A stretch of DNA of 64,000 nt, from the NCBI RefSeq assembly GCF_037996645.1, contig NZ_JBBMXV010000004.1, positions 459,684-523,683 on the forward strand. The letters run 5' to 3'. The stretch is from Halalkalicoccus tibetensis (GTDB lineage Archaea; Halobacteriota; Halobacteria; Halobacteriales; Halalkalicoccaceae). The translations under genes and the position numbers were made by a program. Within the stretch, counting starts at the first letter, position 1. Each line of letters begins with the position of its first letter. The notes under the pieces were generated by a model that was not told the DNA's origin, made no database searches, and worked only from the letters and a program-made list of their open reading frames with translations. Shown piece after piece: positions 17,119 to 26,059 of the stretch.

Positions 17119-17562
17119 CTACTCCCGCGAACCCCCATCGCTGGCCGTTTTCCGGTCCTCCTCGGTCGCCTGCTCGTTGACCGTCTTCTCGATCTCCTCG
17201 CTGACCGTCTCACCGACCGTCTTCTCGACTTCCTTGCTGACCGTATCGCCGACCGTCTTTTCGACCTCTTTGCTGACCGTCTCACCGACCGTCTTCTCGA
17301 CCTCCTCGCTGACCGTCTCACCGACCGTCTTCTCGACCTCCTTGCTGACGGTCTCCTCGACCTGTTCGGCCACCTCAGTGGTCATCCAGTCGGGATCGAA
17401 CCGGGCCATCTTCCAGGCGATGTGGATGACGTAGGAGACCAACACGCCGAGGCCGAACGCGATGCCGACGCCGGTGCCGACGACGAGGATGAGGGCGATG
17501 GAGACGAATATCATGACGCCGTAGGCGAGATCGACGACGAAATCCACGCGACTCGGGATCAT
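17119..17562 (-). CDS. Membrane protein with a 12-residue repeat tail
   Basis: The 147-residue protein has two hydrophobic helices (about residues 10-30 and 33-50), then a charged tail. The tail contains at least four near-identical 12-residue units of the form VEKTVGETVSKE plus two decayed units. In each unit Val falls every fourth residue (V-E-K-T, V-G-E-T, V-S-K-E), predicting a long amphipathic helix whose hydrophobic stripe winds round it. Such tails can oligomerise or lie along membranes. No known domain is recognised. The tail would face the cytoplasm or exterior depending on topology, which I cannot fix. Confidence 0.7.
   Translation of the reverse strand: MIPSRVDFVVDLAYGVMIFVSIALILVVGTGVGIAFGLGVLVSYVIHIAWKMARFDPDWMTTEVAEQVEETVSKEVEKTVGETVSEEVEKTVGETVSKEVEKTVGDTVSKEVEKTVGETVSEEIEKTVNEQATEEDRKTASDGGSRE
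17179..17360. repeat. 36-bp tandem repeats inside a coding region
   Basis: About five copies of a 36-bp unit containing gaccgtcttctcgacctcct (plus-strand sense) lie head to tail. They encode the 12-residue repeat of the membrane protein on the minus strand. Copies differ by only a few bases, so the array is young or kept homogeneous by recombination; copy number is likely to vary between strains. Confidence 0.85.
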
Positions 17563-17782
17563 CGTCCCGTCACCTCGGGCCGGCGGGAGTAGTGGCTCCG
17601 TGGTTGCACTGTCGGATATCGGGGCTCCAGACGTGAATAAGCGTGCATTCGTCCCGCCGTCCGTGGGAGAACGCTCCCCGATCCGAGATCCCGGCGAGCA
17701 GCCCCGTCGGTCGTCTCCTCGCCCGTATCCGGCGTCTATACCGTTTCTGCAGTTCCTAGCGCGGATATTCGATTACGGTTGC

Positions 17783-17787
17783 TTAAG
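17783..17787 (+). promoter_or_regulatory. TATA-like box of the phosphate transporter gene
   Basis: ttaag is centred about 26 bases before the ATG at 17811, supporting that start over the upstream GTG at 17787. Confidence 0.45.
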
Positions 17788-17810
17788 TGATCCCGAGGCG
17801 TTTCTTCGGT

Positions 17811-18989
17811 ATGTTCGAACTCTTTCTCGTTTTGATCGGTATCGCGGTCGCGATGTTCGTCGGCTTCAACATCGGCGGGGCGACCACGGGCCCCGCGTTC
17901 GGGCCGGCCGTCGGAGCGAGCGCGATCTCGAAGACCGGCGCGGCGGCGCTGATGTCGGTGTTCTTCCTGATCGGCGGCTGGACGATCGGCCGCCAGGTCG
18001 TCGACACGCTCGGCAACGACCTGGTCACCGACCCCGGCGTGTTCACGATCCAATCCAGCATCGTCGTCCTCTTCTTCATCGGCGGCGCGCTGTTCATCGG
18101 CAACTACTACGGCGTCCCCGCCTCGACGTCGATGACGGCCGTCGGTGCGATCGCCGGCCTCGGCGTCGCGACCGGGTCGCTGGACTGGGCGGTGATGGGC
18201 GAGATCGCCGTCTGGTGGATCGTCGCCCCGATCGTCGGCTTCTGGGTCTCGGGGATGATCGGCCGATACTTCTACCCGCATATCAACCGGTGGGTGGCGG
18301 TCACCACCAGCCCCGGACGGCTGATCGATGTCGATCGGTCGGGCGCCCTCCCGAGGCCGGTCGCCGGACCGAACACGACGCGGCGCGAGCTCGGTGGGGC
18401 CGTGGTCGTCGTCGGTATCGGCTGTCTGATGGCCTTCTCGTCGGGCACCTCGAACATCGCGAACGCGATCGCGCCGCTCGTCGGTGCCGGCGTGGACATC
18501 GACCTGATGATCCTGCTCGGCTGTGGCGCCGTCGCCGTCGGCGCGTTCACCATCGCCCGCCGAACGCTCGACACGCTCGGCAACGACATCACGGACCTGC
18601 CGTTGACCGCGGCGATCGTCGTCGCGGTCGTCTCCTCGACGATCGTCATCGGCCTCTCGGCGATCGGGATCCCCGCCTCCTTCGTCATCATCGCGACGAC
18701 CTCGATCGTCGGGCTCGGATGGGGCCGGGCGACCCGGACGGCCACGCTCTCGGAGATGGTTCAGGGCGATCGGTCACCGAACGTCTCCGTCGGTGCCCTG
18801 GCGGCCGACGAACCTGACACGGAGGCACCGAAGATCGGGGAAGCGGAGCCGGAACCCGTCCCGACCGCGTCGGATCTGTTCGACCCCACGACGACCAGCC
18901 GCGTGATCGTCCTCCAGAACGTCATCCCGATCCTCTCGACGGTCGGGGCCTACGTCGCCTTCGCCGCGCTGTTTCAGTTCTGGTGGTGA
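17811..18989 (+). CDS. PiT-family inorganic phosphate transporter
   Basis: The 392-residue membrane protein shows the two inverted-repeat signatures of the PiT/PHO-4 family. The first half has FVGFNIGGATTGPAFGPAVGA, where NIGG replaces the common NGxNDxxNA; it also has VVDTLGNDLV. The second half has MAFSSGTSNIANAIAPLVGA and TLDTLGNDITDLP. These loops form the phosphate and cation site, so it should carry phosphate in with Na+ or H+. About ten helices are visible, with a hydrophilic loop near residues 320-355. No phoU or pst genes lie nearby. Confidence 0.85.
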   Translation: MFELFLVLIGIAVAMFVGFNIGGATTGPAFGPAVGASAISKTGAAALMSVFFLIGGWTIGRQVVDTLGNDLVTDPGVFTIQSSIVVLFFIGGALFIGNYYGVPASTSMTAVGAIAGLGVATGSLDWAVMGEIAVWWIVAPIVGFWVSGMIGRYFYPHINRWVAVTTSPGRLIDVDRSGALPRPVAGPNTTRRELGGAVVVVGIGCLMAFSSGTSNIANAIAPLVGAGVDIDLMILLGCGAVAVGAFTIARRTLDTLGNDITDLPLTAAIVVAVVSSTIVIGLSAIGIPASFVIIATTSIVGLGWGRATRTATLSEMVQGDRSPNVSVGALAADEPDTEAPKIGEAEPEPVPTASDLFDPTTTSRVIVLQNVIPILSTVGAYVAFAALFQFWW

Positions 18990-19018
18990 TCCGCCTGCCC
19001 ATCGGGGACGGAGGTCGA

Positions 19019-19420
19019 TCAGTCGGCACCGAGGGAGAAACGGGGAGCCGAGCCGTCGGTGGCGTACGACTCGAGGGGGACCTCGTTCCGGCGGCGCTTC
19101 CGGCGGATCCAGTACCGTGCGTCGGTGGCGAAGAGGTCGATCCGGTGTGGGGCGCTCCCGACCGCGTTGGAGGCGTTGTACGGTGATTCGGGGGCGCGGA
19201 AGAAGCTGATCAGCGTCCACATGACGCAGGTCGCGAGCGCGCCCGCGGCCGAGAACGTCATGCCGAGGGTCGCAAAGGTGAACGCGTAGACGCCGCCGAT
19301 GACCATCGACGGGGCGCTCGTCGCGAGCGGGACGTTCGCCGCGGCGTCCCGCAGGGTCGGTGCGAGGAACACGATCGACAGGCCGCTGCCGATCATGAAG
19401 ACGAAGTCCTGCCAGATCAT
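19019..19420 (-). CDS. Small membrane protein of unknown function
   Basis: The 133-residue protein has about three hydrophobic segments, near residues 5-22, 33-52 and 53-75. A basic and acidic cytoplasmic-type tail (RYWIRRKRRRNEV) follows. No family is recognised. It converges with the phosphate transporter gene 29 bases away. AT-rich DNA (19470-19530) upstream of its start probably holds its promoter and that of the next plus-strand gene. Confidence 0.6.
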   Translation of the reverse strand: MIWQDFVFMIGSGLSIVFLAPTLRDAAANVPLATSAPSMVIGGVYAFTFATLGMTFSAAGALATCVMWTLISFFRAPESPYNASNAVGSAPHRIDLFATDARYWIRRKRRRNEVPLESYATDGSAPRFSLGAD

Positions 19421-19608
19421 GGTCGTACCCCCGTTCGGAAGGGAGGGACTGCTCTGTATTTCATCAAACTTACTCGGAACGTAGTAAGTATATGTTTTCC
19501 GGCTAGAATACTAGAATTTATAATTGGGATGACGGCGAGGGACGGGGTAGCGCGTTCCCTCGTATCCGGATCAATAGCTGTTTCACCCGTCCCGTACAAC
19601 CCCCGGTG

Positions 19609-19893
19609 ATGGCCGATACGACCACGTTCACGATCGACGGCGACGACGGTTCGACCGACGGGATCGACGTCCCGGCGGGGTTGCTGGAGCTGCTCGCGGA
19701 GGGCGACGAGTCGCCCGCGGAGACGCTCGGCGATCTCGCGCTGCTGTCGTGTGCCCAGCAGGTCCACGCGATCAGCCACCACTCGCAGGGCGAACCTGAC
19801 GAGGAGGTCCGGGCGATCGAGGAGGAGACCATGGCGCTGTTCGAGGAACGCTTCGGCAGGTCGTTCGCGGAGATGACCGGCCACTCCCACTGA
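19609..19893 (+). CDS. Conserved-type acidic hypothetical protein, 94 residues
   Basis: This small acidic soluble protein (MADTTTFTIDGDDGSTDGID and onward) contains a predicted helical segment LLELLAEGDESPAETLGDLAL and a His-rich C-terminus (GHSH). Its composition and codon use are typical of a real haloarchaeal gene. The ATG at 19609 was chosen over the GTG one codon earlier. The function is unknown. Confidence 0.65.
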   Translation: MADTTTFTIDGDDGSTDGIDVPAGLLELLAEGDESPAETLGDLALLSCAQQVHAISHHSQGEPDEEVRAIEEETMALFEERFGRSFAEMTGHSH

Positions 19894-20034
19894 TGCCCGA
19901 CGGTGCCGGCCCGTTCTCGGGAGCACCGTGCCGGCGTCGATCCGATCGGACGTCGGGCGAACCGCCGCTGGCGCTCGAGCTCGACGGGTCGATACGCATG
20001 GGGCGACGAAAAGGTCGGGGGCCGGAGCGGACGG

Positions 20035-20997
20035 CTACTGGATGTCCATCGCTTCGATCTGCTCCTGATAGCGGTTCCGGATGGTGACTTCCGTCACCTG
20101 CGCGACGTCGGCGACCTCGCGCTGGGTCTTCTTCTCGTTACAGAGAAGCGAGGCGGCGTAGATCGCCGCCGCCGCGTAGCCCGTGGGGGACTTGCCCGAC
20201 AGCAGCCCCTTCTCGGTCGTGACGGTGATGATCTCCTTGGTCTTCGCCTGGACTTCCTCGCTGAGTTCGAGCTCGGAGCAGAAACGGGGGACGTACTGCT
20301 GGGGATCGACGGGGCGCATCTCGAGGCCGAGCTCCTGGGAGACGTATCGATACGTGCGGCCGATCTCCTTTCGCTCGACCCGCGAGACGTCGGCGATCTC
20401 CTCGAGGCTGCGCGGGATGCCTTCCTTCCGGCAGGCCGCGTAGAGACAGCCCGTCGCGACGCCCTCGATCGAGCGCCCGCGGATGAGGTCCTCGCTGAGC
20501 GCCCGGCGGTAGATCACCGAGGCGACCTCCCGGACCGAGCGGGGGACGCCGAGCGCGCTGGCCATGCGGTCGATCTCGCTGAGTGCGAACTGGAGGTTTC
20601 GCTCGCCGGCGTCCTTCGTGCGGATGCGCTCCTGCCACTTTCGCAGTCGGTGCATCTGGCTGCGTTTCTCGGCCGACAGCGACCGGCCGTAGGCGTCCTT
20701 GTCCTTCCAGTCGATCTGGGTCGTGAGCCCCTTGTCGTGCATCGTCTGGGTGGTCGGCGCGCCCACCCTCGATTTGCTCTGGCGCTCGGAGTGGTTGAAC
20801 GCCCGCCACTCGGGCCCCCGATCGATGTTCGTCCCCTCGACGATCAGTCCACAGTCCTCACAGACGAGCTCGCCCTGGTCGTCGCTCTTGACGAGGTTAT
20901 CCGATCCACACTCATCGCACACCCGCTCACCTTCCGACTCCTCCGTTTCCCGTTCCGCTTCAGTGTCGCGCTCGACCTGACGAGTGTGGTTTTTCAT
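20035..20997 (-). CDS. tfb: Transcription initiation factor TFB (TFIIB)
   Basis: The 320-residue protein has the full TFB layout. An N-terminal zinc ribbon is formed by C27/C30 and C46/C49. Next comes the B-finger/linker ([20 protein letters not shown]), then two cyclin-like repeats, including [20 protein letters not shown] in the first and [15 protein letters not shown] in the second. TFB binds TBP, the BRE next to the TATA box and RNA polymerase, so it acts at every promoter it recognises. Haloarchaea carry several TFB paralogs with partly different promoter sets; which one this is cannot be told here. A CTTAAG box about 30 bases upstream supports the start. Confidence 0.95.
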   Translation of the reverse strand: MKNHTRQVERDTEAERETEESEGERVCDECGSDNLVKSDDQGELVCEDCGLIVEGTNIDRGPEWRAFNHSERQSKSRVGAPTTQTMHDKGLTTQIDWKDKDAYGRSLSAEKRSQMHRLRKWQERIRTKDAGERNLQFALSEIDRMASALGVPRSVREVASVIYRRALSEDLIRGRSIEGVATGCLYAACRKEGIPRSLEEIADVSRVERKEIGRTYRYVSQELGLEMRPVDPQQYVPRFCSELELSEEVQAKTKEIITVTTEKGLLSGKSPTGYAAAAIYAASLLCNEKKTQREVADVAQVTEVTIRNRYQEQIEAMDIQ

Positions 20998-21024
20998 CGT
21001 ATATTGCCAATATCTTCGCGGCGA

Positions 21025-21030
21025 CTTAAG
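21025..21030 (-). promoter_or_regulatory. TATA-like box of the tfb gene
   Basis: The palindromic hexamer cttaag is centred about 30 bases before the TFB start codon, implying a transcript with a very short leader. Confidence 0.45.
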
Positions 21031-21210
21031 CCCTTGCCGCCTGGGGGCACCCGACGATGGGTCGAGCCCACGCTCGACTCGACGCCGATCGCCGTGACTC
21101 GCCCGCTCGTCCGGCGATCGATCGGGCAATGGCCGGGGCTGGTCGGTTCGTTCGTCGATCGCTCGAAAAATCCGGTATTTCGCCGCCCGCTCGAACCGCA
21201 GTCAGCCGTT

Positions 21211-21405
21211 TTAAAGTCGGGTGACGTTGGTCGCTCGGGGACCCTTGGGGGCCTGCTCGATGTCGAATTCGATGTCTGTGCCTTCCTCGAGGTCCGGACC
21301 GCCAACGTCCTCCATGTGGAAGAAAACGTCATCGTCCGCGTCGTCCGTCTCAATGAAACCGTAGCCGCCAGTGTCGTTGAAGAAATCAACGTTGCCTTTC
21401 GCCAT
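21211..21405 (-). CDS. Cold-shock domain protein
   Basis: This single 64-residue cold-shock domain has RNP1 (GGYGFIE) and RNP2 (DVFFHME) in the expected places and the normal length for a CspA-type protein. It binds single-stranded RNA or DNA and probably acts as an RNA chaperone. Such genes in haloarchaea came from bacteria long ago and are common. The promoter region at 21406-21440 contains an AT-rich tatacg sequence on the minus strand. Confidence 0.92.
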   Translation of the reverse strand: MAKGNVDFFNDTGGYGFIETDDADDDVFFHMEDVGGPDLEEGTDIEFDIEQAPKGPRATNVTRL

Positions 21406-21539
21406 TACGTATCTACATAGTGCCGACCAACGTATAAGGGCTCCGAAACGATATTACCTATGTTCATTACACTCACGGATGTGAGTCGCCGGATCCGTCC
21501 CGGAGAGTGTGGGAGATCGCTCGTCGACGTCGACAGGGA

Positions 21540-22058
21540 TCAGTCCGGATCCGGCTCGGTCGTCTCCGATCCGTTCGACGCCGCCGCGGCCTCGTAGACG
21601 GTTCCCCGATCGTCGAAGTAGTCCGGCGCGCGGTGATCGCCCTCGAACCGGACCACGCGCTCCAGTGCCTCGTGGCCGTCGTTCGATTCCGAGCGCAGTT
21701 CCTCGGCCAGGTCGGTGTAGTCGGCCGCGAGCTCCTGGAAGGCCTGCATGCGGACCCGTTTGGCCTCGACGAGCGTCTGCTTCTCCTCGATCTCGCGCTC
21801 TAGGTCCTCGATCGCCTCGACGTCGACCGATCCCTCGCTGGGCCCTCCCGGCGACTGCGCCGTCGCCGTGCCTCGGGTGTCCCCCGTCGAGCCGTCGAGG
21901 CGCTCGCGGACGTCCGCGGTCACCTCGTCGATCTCGTCCAGCAGCGCGTCGGCCTCCGTGCTCATCGTCTCGACGCGCCCCGAGAGGAGCCCGGCCTGCG
22001 TCCGGCAGTACTCGGCGAACTCCTCGGCCGTCGGGGGGGATCCGTCCTCGCCGTTCAT
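21540..22058 (-). CDS. Acidic coiled-coil hypothetical protein
   Basis: The 172-residue soluble protein has two long helices (about residues 10-55 and 78-128), the second a clear coiled-coil (EAIEDLEREIEEKQTLVEAK). They are separated by a Gly/Ser/Thr linker. The C-terminal FEGDHRAPDYFDDRGTVYEA segment looks conserved. No domain is recognised. It lies 27 bases downstream of the dehydrogenase gene on the same strand, so the two may be co-transcribed. Confidence 0.6.
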   Translation of the reverse strand: MNGEDGSPPTAEEFAEYCRTQAGLLSGRVETMSTEADALLDEIDEVTADVRERLDGSTGDTRGTATAQSPGGPSEGSVDVEAIEDLEREIEEKQTLVEAKRVRMQAFQELAADYTDLAEELRSESNDGHEALERVVRFEGDHRAPDYFDDRGTVYEAAAASNGSETTEPDPD

Positions 22059-22085
22059 ACAACGGGTAGGGGACTCACCCCGAAG

Positions 22086-23102
22086 TCAGTTGGGTTGGAC
22101 GACCAGCTTCCCGACCCGCTCGCGGTCCTGCATGTCGGCGAAGGCCCGTCCCGTCTCCTCGAGCGCGTACTCCCCGCCGATGACGGGTTCGAGCGTCCCG
22201 TCGGCCACGAGCCCGACGAGCCGTTCGAGGTCGCCCTGCGTCCCCATGGTGCTCCCGATCAGCTGCAGGTGGTTCAGGAACATCGCGGGAACGTCTATCT
22301 CGGAGGTGGCGCCGGCCGTCCGACCGCAGACGACCATCCGCCCGCCGCGGCGCAGCGTCCGGAGCCCGAGGTCCGTGTACTCGCCGCCGAGGTGGTTGAG
22401 GACGGCGTCGGTCTCGCCGATCTCGCGGAGTTCCGCCTCGAGCACGTCGGGATCGGCCGACCGGATCGTGTGATCGGCGCCCAGCTCCTCGATCCGTTCG
22501 AGCTTCTCGGCCGACGTGGAGGTACCGATCGAGCGCGCCCCGAGGACGTCGACGAGCTGGACGCTCGCGACGCCCACGCCCCCGGTCGCGCCGGGGACGA
22601 ACACGAGATCGCCGGCGGTGACCCGAGCACGACGGAGCATCCGCCACGCGGTCACGTAGGCCGTCGGGAGCGCAGCCGCGCTCGTCATCCCGACCCCGTC
22701 GGGGAGGTGAACCAGCCGGTCCGCGGGTACCGCGGCCTTCTCCGCGAACCCACCGTGGTACAGCGAGAACTCCTCACAGAGGTTCTCCGGCCCCTCGCGA
22801 CAGTACCGACAGCGCCCGCACGTCTCGTTGGGGAACAGCACCACCCGGTCGCCGGGGCTCACGGCATCGACGCGCTCGCCGACCGACTCGACGACCCCCG
22901 CCACGTCGAGCCCGGAGAGAAACGGGAGCTTCTCGGTATCGACCATCGCCGATTCGCCCTCGAGGATCCACAGGTCGTGGCGGTTGAGCGAGCAGGCCCG
23001 AACCGACACGACGGCCTCGGCGGGCTCCGGGTCGGGATCGTCGACGTCCTGTACGGTCACGTCGTCCGGACCGCCGAGTCCGGCGAAGGGAGCGATACGC
23101 AT
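22086..23102 (-). CDS. Zinc-type medium-chain dehydrogenase/reductase
   Basis: The 338-residue protein has a GroES-like N-terminal domain with a four-Cys structural zinc lobe (CGRCRYCREGPENLC). The Rossmann domain carries GATGGVGVASVQL, fitting an NADP(H)-linked medium-chain dehydrogenase. The catalytic zinc Cys expected near residue 37 is not obvious (ACSLNRHDLW instead), so it may belong to the quinone-oxidoreductase-like branch. The substrate is unknown. A cctataag box (minus strand, about 23127-23134) lies roughly 29 bases before the ATG, within the divergent promoter region shared with the SLC13 gene. Confidence 0.8.
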   Translation of the reverse strand: MRIAPFAGLGGPDDVTVQDVDDPDPEPAEAVVSVRACSLNRHDLWILEGESAMVDTEKLPFLSGLDVAGVVESVGERVDAVSPGDRVVLFPNETCGRCRYCREGPENLCEEFSLYHGGFAEKAAVPADRLVHLPDGVGMTSAAALPTAYVTAWRMLRRARVTAGDLVFVPGATGGVGVASVQLVDVLGARSIGTSTSAEKLERIEELGADHTIRSADPDVLEAELREIGETDAVLNHLGGEYTDLGLRTLRRGGRMVVCGRTAGATSEIDVPAMFLNHLQLIGSTMGTQGDLERLVGLVADGTLEPVIGGEYALEETGRAFADMQDRERVGKLVVQPN

Positions 23103-23183
23103 GACATACCCATGCACCCACCGGCGCTTATAGGTCCCTGAAAGCACCTCTTTAATGTGGGTCAGTTGCGAACTCGGTGCTAG
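23103..23183. promoter_or_regulatory. Divergent promoter region, dehydrogenase and SLC13 transporter
   Basis: Between the two start codons lie a cttatagg box serving the minus strand and a tttaatg box (23151-23157) about 30 bases before the plus-strand ATG at 23184. No clear palindromic operator is visible. Confidence 0.45.
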
Positions 23184-25004
23184 ATGGTGACATCCGTTCT
23201 CCGGCGGCTGTGGGCCTATCTGTGGCGGCTCAACGCACAGACGAAGGCGTATCTCCAGCTCGACGGTGCCCGCATCCTGGCCGACATGGATCACACGAGC
23301 GAGGACGAACGGCGCGTCGTCCGGGACGCGTTCACCGACGGCGGGCGAGCGGACGCGGAAGGCAACGGCGAATCGCCATCGGACGCCGGCGCCGACGGAG
23401 GCGGTGGCGACGGGAGCGATGGCGACGGCAGGGACGGCGGGGACGACGATCCGTCGCCGTTCGACGTCGGCGGGGAGTACAAGCTCCGACAGAAGATCGG
23501 CTTCGTGCTCGGGCCGACGCTGTTCGCGTTGATCCTGCTGGGTCCGACGCCGGGCGCTCCCGCTGGGTTCGAGGGACAGGCAGCCGGGGCCGTGACGGCG
23601 TGGGTCGCGAGCTGGTGGGTGACCGAGGCGATCCCGATCCCCGCGACCTCGCTGCTCCCGATCGTGCTCTTCCCGCTCACCGGCGCGCTCCCCGCCGCGG
23701 AGACGACGCCCTCGTACGCCGATCCGTTGATCTTCCTGTTCATGGGCGGGTTCTTCCTCGCGATGGCGATGCAGCGCTGGGACCTCCATCGCCGGATCGC
23801 GCTGCGGACGATCAAGTTCGTCGGCACCACCCCCTCGCGGCTGATACTCGGGTTCATGCTCGCGACCGCGTTCCTCTCGATGTGGGTCTCGAACAGCGCG
23901 ACGGTGATGATGATGGTGCCGATCGCGCTGGCGGTGATCTACAAGACGCGCGACCTCATCGAGGACGCCGGCCTCGACATCGAGACGGCCGAGGGCGAGT
24001 TCACGTTCGGCATCGCCCTGATGCTCTGTATCGCGTACAGCGCCTCGGTCGGCGGCGTCGCGACGCTCATCGGATCGCCGCCGAACATCCTCTTCGCCGG
24101 CCAGGCCGGCGAGCTGTTCGGCGAGAACGTCACGTTCGCCCAGTGGATGTTCTACGGGCTCCCGATCGCACTGATCGGGCTCGTGACCGTCTACGTCTGG
24201 GTCACGCGCGTCGCCCTGTCGCCGGAGTTCGAGGAGCTCCCGGGCGGTGCGAACACGATCGACGACGAGCTCGCGAAGCTGGGGCCGATGGGCACCCAGG
24301 AACGGATGGTGTCGGTCGTCTTCGTCGGGATGGCGCTCGCCTGGATCAGCGCGAGCCTGGTCGGCGAGGCCGGGCTCCTCCCGGTCCCGGAGGACGCCGA
24401 CACGCTCGTCGCGATCGGCGGCGCGCTGGTCCTGTTCGTGCTGCCGACGAAGAGGCCCGACGGCGGACATACGTTCCTGCTCGACTGGTCCAGCGCGGTC
24501 GAGATCCCGTGGGGGGTCATCCTGCTGTTCGGCGGCGGGCTCGCGATCGCGGCGGGGTTCGACCAGACCGGCCTCGCGCCGTGGCTCGGCGAGCAGCTCG
24601 AGCTGCTCGAGGGCGTCCCGATCAGCGTCCTCCTGTTGGTCGTGGTGGCCATGGCCGTCTACCTGACCGAGGTGACCTCGAACACGGGCATGACCGCGAT
24701 GCTGATGCCGATCCTGGCGTCGGTCGCGATCGGCATCGGCGTCCATCCCTTCGGGCTGATGATCGCGGGCGCGACCGCCGCCTCCTTCGCGTTCATGCTC
24801 CCCGTCGCGACCCCGCCGAACGCGATCGTCTTCGGGAGCGGCTACATCACCCTGCCACAGATGGCGAAGGTGGGCTCGGGGCTCAACGTGATCGGGATCG
24901 TCATCATCACGCTCATGGCGCTCTTCTGGCTGCCGATCGCGTGGGGTATCGATCTGACGACGCTTCCGACGGAGTTCGCCGAAGCGTGGTCGGAGAACGG
25001 CTGA
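23184..25004 (+). CDS. SLC13 (DASS) family anion/sodium symporter
   Basis: The 606-residue membrane protein begins with a soluble 100-residue part containing a Gly/Asp-rich linker, then about 11-12 helices. Family marks are the two substrate-site SNT-type motifs, SNSATVMMMVPIA in the first repeat and TSNTGMTAMLMPI in the second. The WWVTEAIPIPATSLLPIVLFP segment and the C-terminal PVATPPNAIVFGSGY are also typical. DASS proteins import dicarboxylates, citrate or sulfate with sodium; the ligand cannot be fixed here. The unusually long N-terminal extension is not part of the transporter fold and its role is unknown. Confidence 0.88.
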   Translation: MVTSVLRRLWAYLWRLNAQTKAYLQLDGARILADMDHTSEDERRVVRDAFTDGGRADAEGNGESPSDAGADGGGGDGSDGDGRDGGDDDPSPFDVGGEYKLRQKIGFVLGPTLFALILLGPTPGAPAGFEGQAAGAVTAWVASWWVTEAIPIPATSLLPIVLFPLTGALPAAETTPSYADPLIFLFMGGFFLAMAMQRWDLHRRIALRTIKFVGTTPSRLILGFMLATAFLSMWVSNSATVMMMVPIALAVIYKTRDLIEDAGLDIETAEGEFTFGIALMLCIAYSASVGGVATLIGSPPNILFAGQAGELFGENVTFAQWMFYGLPIALIGLVTVYVWVTRVALSPEFEELPGGANTIDDELAKLGPMGTQERMVSVVFVGMALAWISASLVGEAGLLPVPEDADTLVAIGGALVLFVLPTKRPDGGHTFLLDWSSAVEIPWGVILLFGGGLAIAAGFDQTGLAPWLGEQLELLEGVPISVLLLVVVAMAVYLTEVTSNTGMTAMLMPILASVAIGIGVHPFGLMIAGATAASFAFMLPVATPPNAIVFGSGYITLPQMAKVGSGLNVIGIVIITLMALFWLPIAWGIDLTTLPTEFAEAWSENG

Positions 25005-25085
25005 TCGGTCGGAACGGCATGAAGGGCACGACACGCCGTCGTCGGGACCGCGCTACTCAGCCCAGTCGTTTCGGCCCCGGACCGA

Positions 25086-25562
25086 TCACTCCTCGAGCAG
25101 CCCGCCGACGGTCATCACGCCGCCGAGCAGGACCCAGTCCTTGAGGATGTACACCCCCTCGAACGAGGGGCCGTACGGGAACTGGGTGAACGTCGCCTCC
25201 GGGGAGACGACGAGCGGGAGCATGATGACCGCGACGTAGGCCGCTGCCAGCACGACGGCGAGACGGGTCGTCCGCCGCGAGAGCAACGCGAGCCCGATGG
25301 CGATCTCCCAGCCCCCCAGCAGCAGGTCGACGCTACCCGACGGGAGGACCCAGAGGACGTCGGCGATGAGGCCGGCGATCCCGTTCACGCCGGACGTCGT
25401 CAGGAGGCCGAACCAGACGAAGACGGTGACCAACGCGTATCGCAGCAGCGTGAGACTGTGCTCCCTCACGAACGTCAGGAACGCGTCCTCGATCCGGCGT
25501 GCGAACCCGATCGCTCTCCCCACCGGGCGGCGAGGTTCGTCGTCGTGCGATCGAAGGCTCAT
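25086..25562 (-). CDS. DoxX-family membrane protein (downstream of a pair)
   Basis: The 158-residue protein has four helices in the DoxX/DoxD-like layout, with YALVTVFVWFGLL in helix 1, a GGWEIAIGLALL segment in helix 2 and a YILKDWVLLGGVM end. The ATG overlaps the stop of the upstream DoxX gene by four bases (ATGA), so the two are translationally coupled and may form a heteromer. DoxX proteins are linked to quinone-dependent oxidation or membrane stress; the substrate is unknown. The long frame upstream of the ATG is a shadow frame. Confidence 0.75.
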   Translation of the reverse strand: MSLRSHDDEPRRPVGRAIGFARRIEDAFLTFVREHSLTLLRYALVTVFVWFGLLTTSGVNGIAGLIADVLWVLPSGSVDLLLGGWEIAIGLALLSRRTTRLAVVLAAAYVAVIMLPLVVSPEATFTQFPYGPSFEGVYILKDWVLLGGVMTVGGLLEE

Positions 25563-26059
25563 CCGTCGTCCTCCAGTCTCGTTTTCGCGAGCACGACGAG
25601 CCCGCCGCTCAGGAGCACCCAGTTCTTGATGATGTAGGCGCCGATCTCCGAGGGAACGAGCGGGAACTCGATGAACGTCATCCCGGGCGCGGTGACGAGC
25701 GGTATCATCGTCCCGAGCATCTGGAACACCATCAGGTACACCGCGGGGCGGACGGTTCGGTCGAACAGCAGGCCGACGCCGACGAGGGCCTCCCACCAGC
25801 CCAGGATCGGGAAGAAGAGGCCGAACGGGAGGAAGGAGATGCCCGTCGCCACGACGGGATCCGCGGGGCTGACGTCGAACGGCTTGACGATGCCGAACCA
25901 GAAAAACACCATCGCGAGGGCGTATCGGAGGACCGTGATTCCGTGATCGGAGAGCCACGATTCGAGCGTTCGATCCAGTTCTCTGAGCCTGTCCTGGGCC
26001 GCAGCGACGGCCGGTATCCGTCTGGTCGCCGGTCGGCCACGGTTCGGGTCTGCGCTCAT
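25559..26059 (-). CDS. DoxX-family membrane protein (upstream of a pair)
   Basis: The 166-residue protein has the same layout as the downstream gene: a soluble N-terminal stretch, YALAMVFFWFGIVKPF, GWWEALVGVGLLFDR, then AYIIKNWVLLSGGLVVL. The two proteins are clearly paralogous, so the pair arose by tandem duplication. Both are integral membrane proteins with four helices. No redox cofactor site is visible in either. Confidence 0.78.
   Translation of the reverse strand: MSADPNRGRPATRRIPAVAAAQDRLRELDRTLESWLSDHGITVLRYALAMVFFWFGIVKPFDVSPADPVVATGISFLPFGLFFPILGWWEALVGVGLLFDRTVRPAVYLMVFQMLGTMIPLVTAPGMTFIEFPLVPSEIGAYIIKNWVLLSGGLVVLAKTRLEDDG

Noticed and set aside
17179-17360. Repeat array as a CRISPR
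   Set aside because: Units are contiguous without spacers and are translated in frame within a membrane protein gene.
22086-25034. A 982-residue minus-strand frame spanning the dehydrogenase and the SLC13 gene
   Set aside because: Only the last 338 residues are a real protein; the rest is the antisense of the SLC13 transporter.
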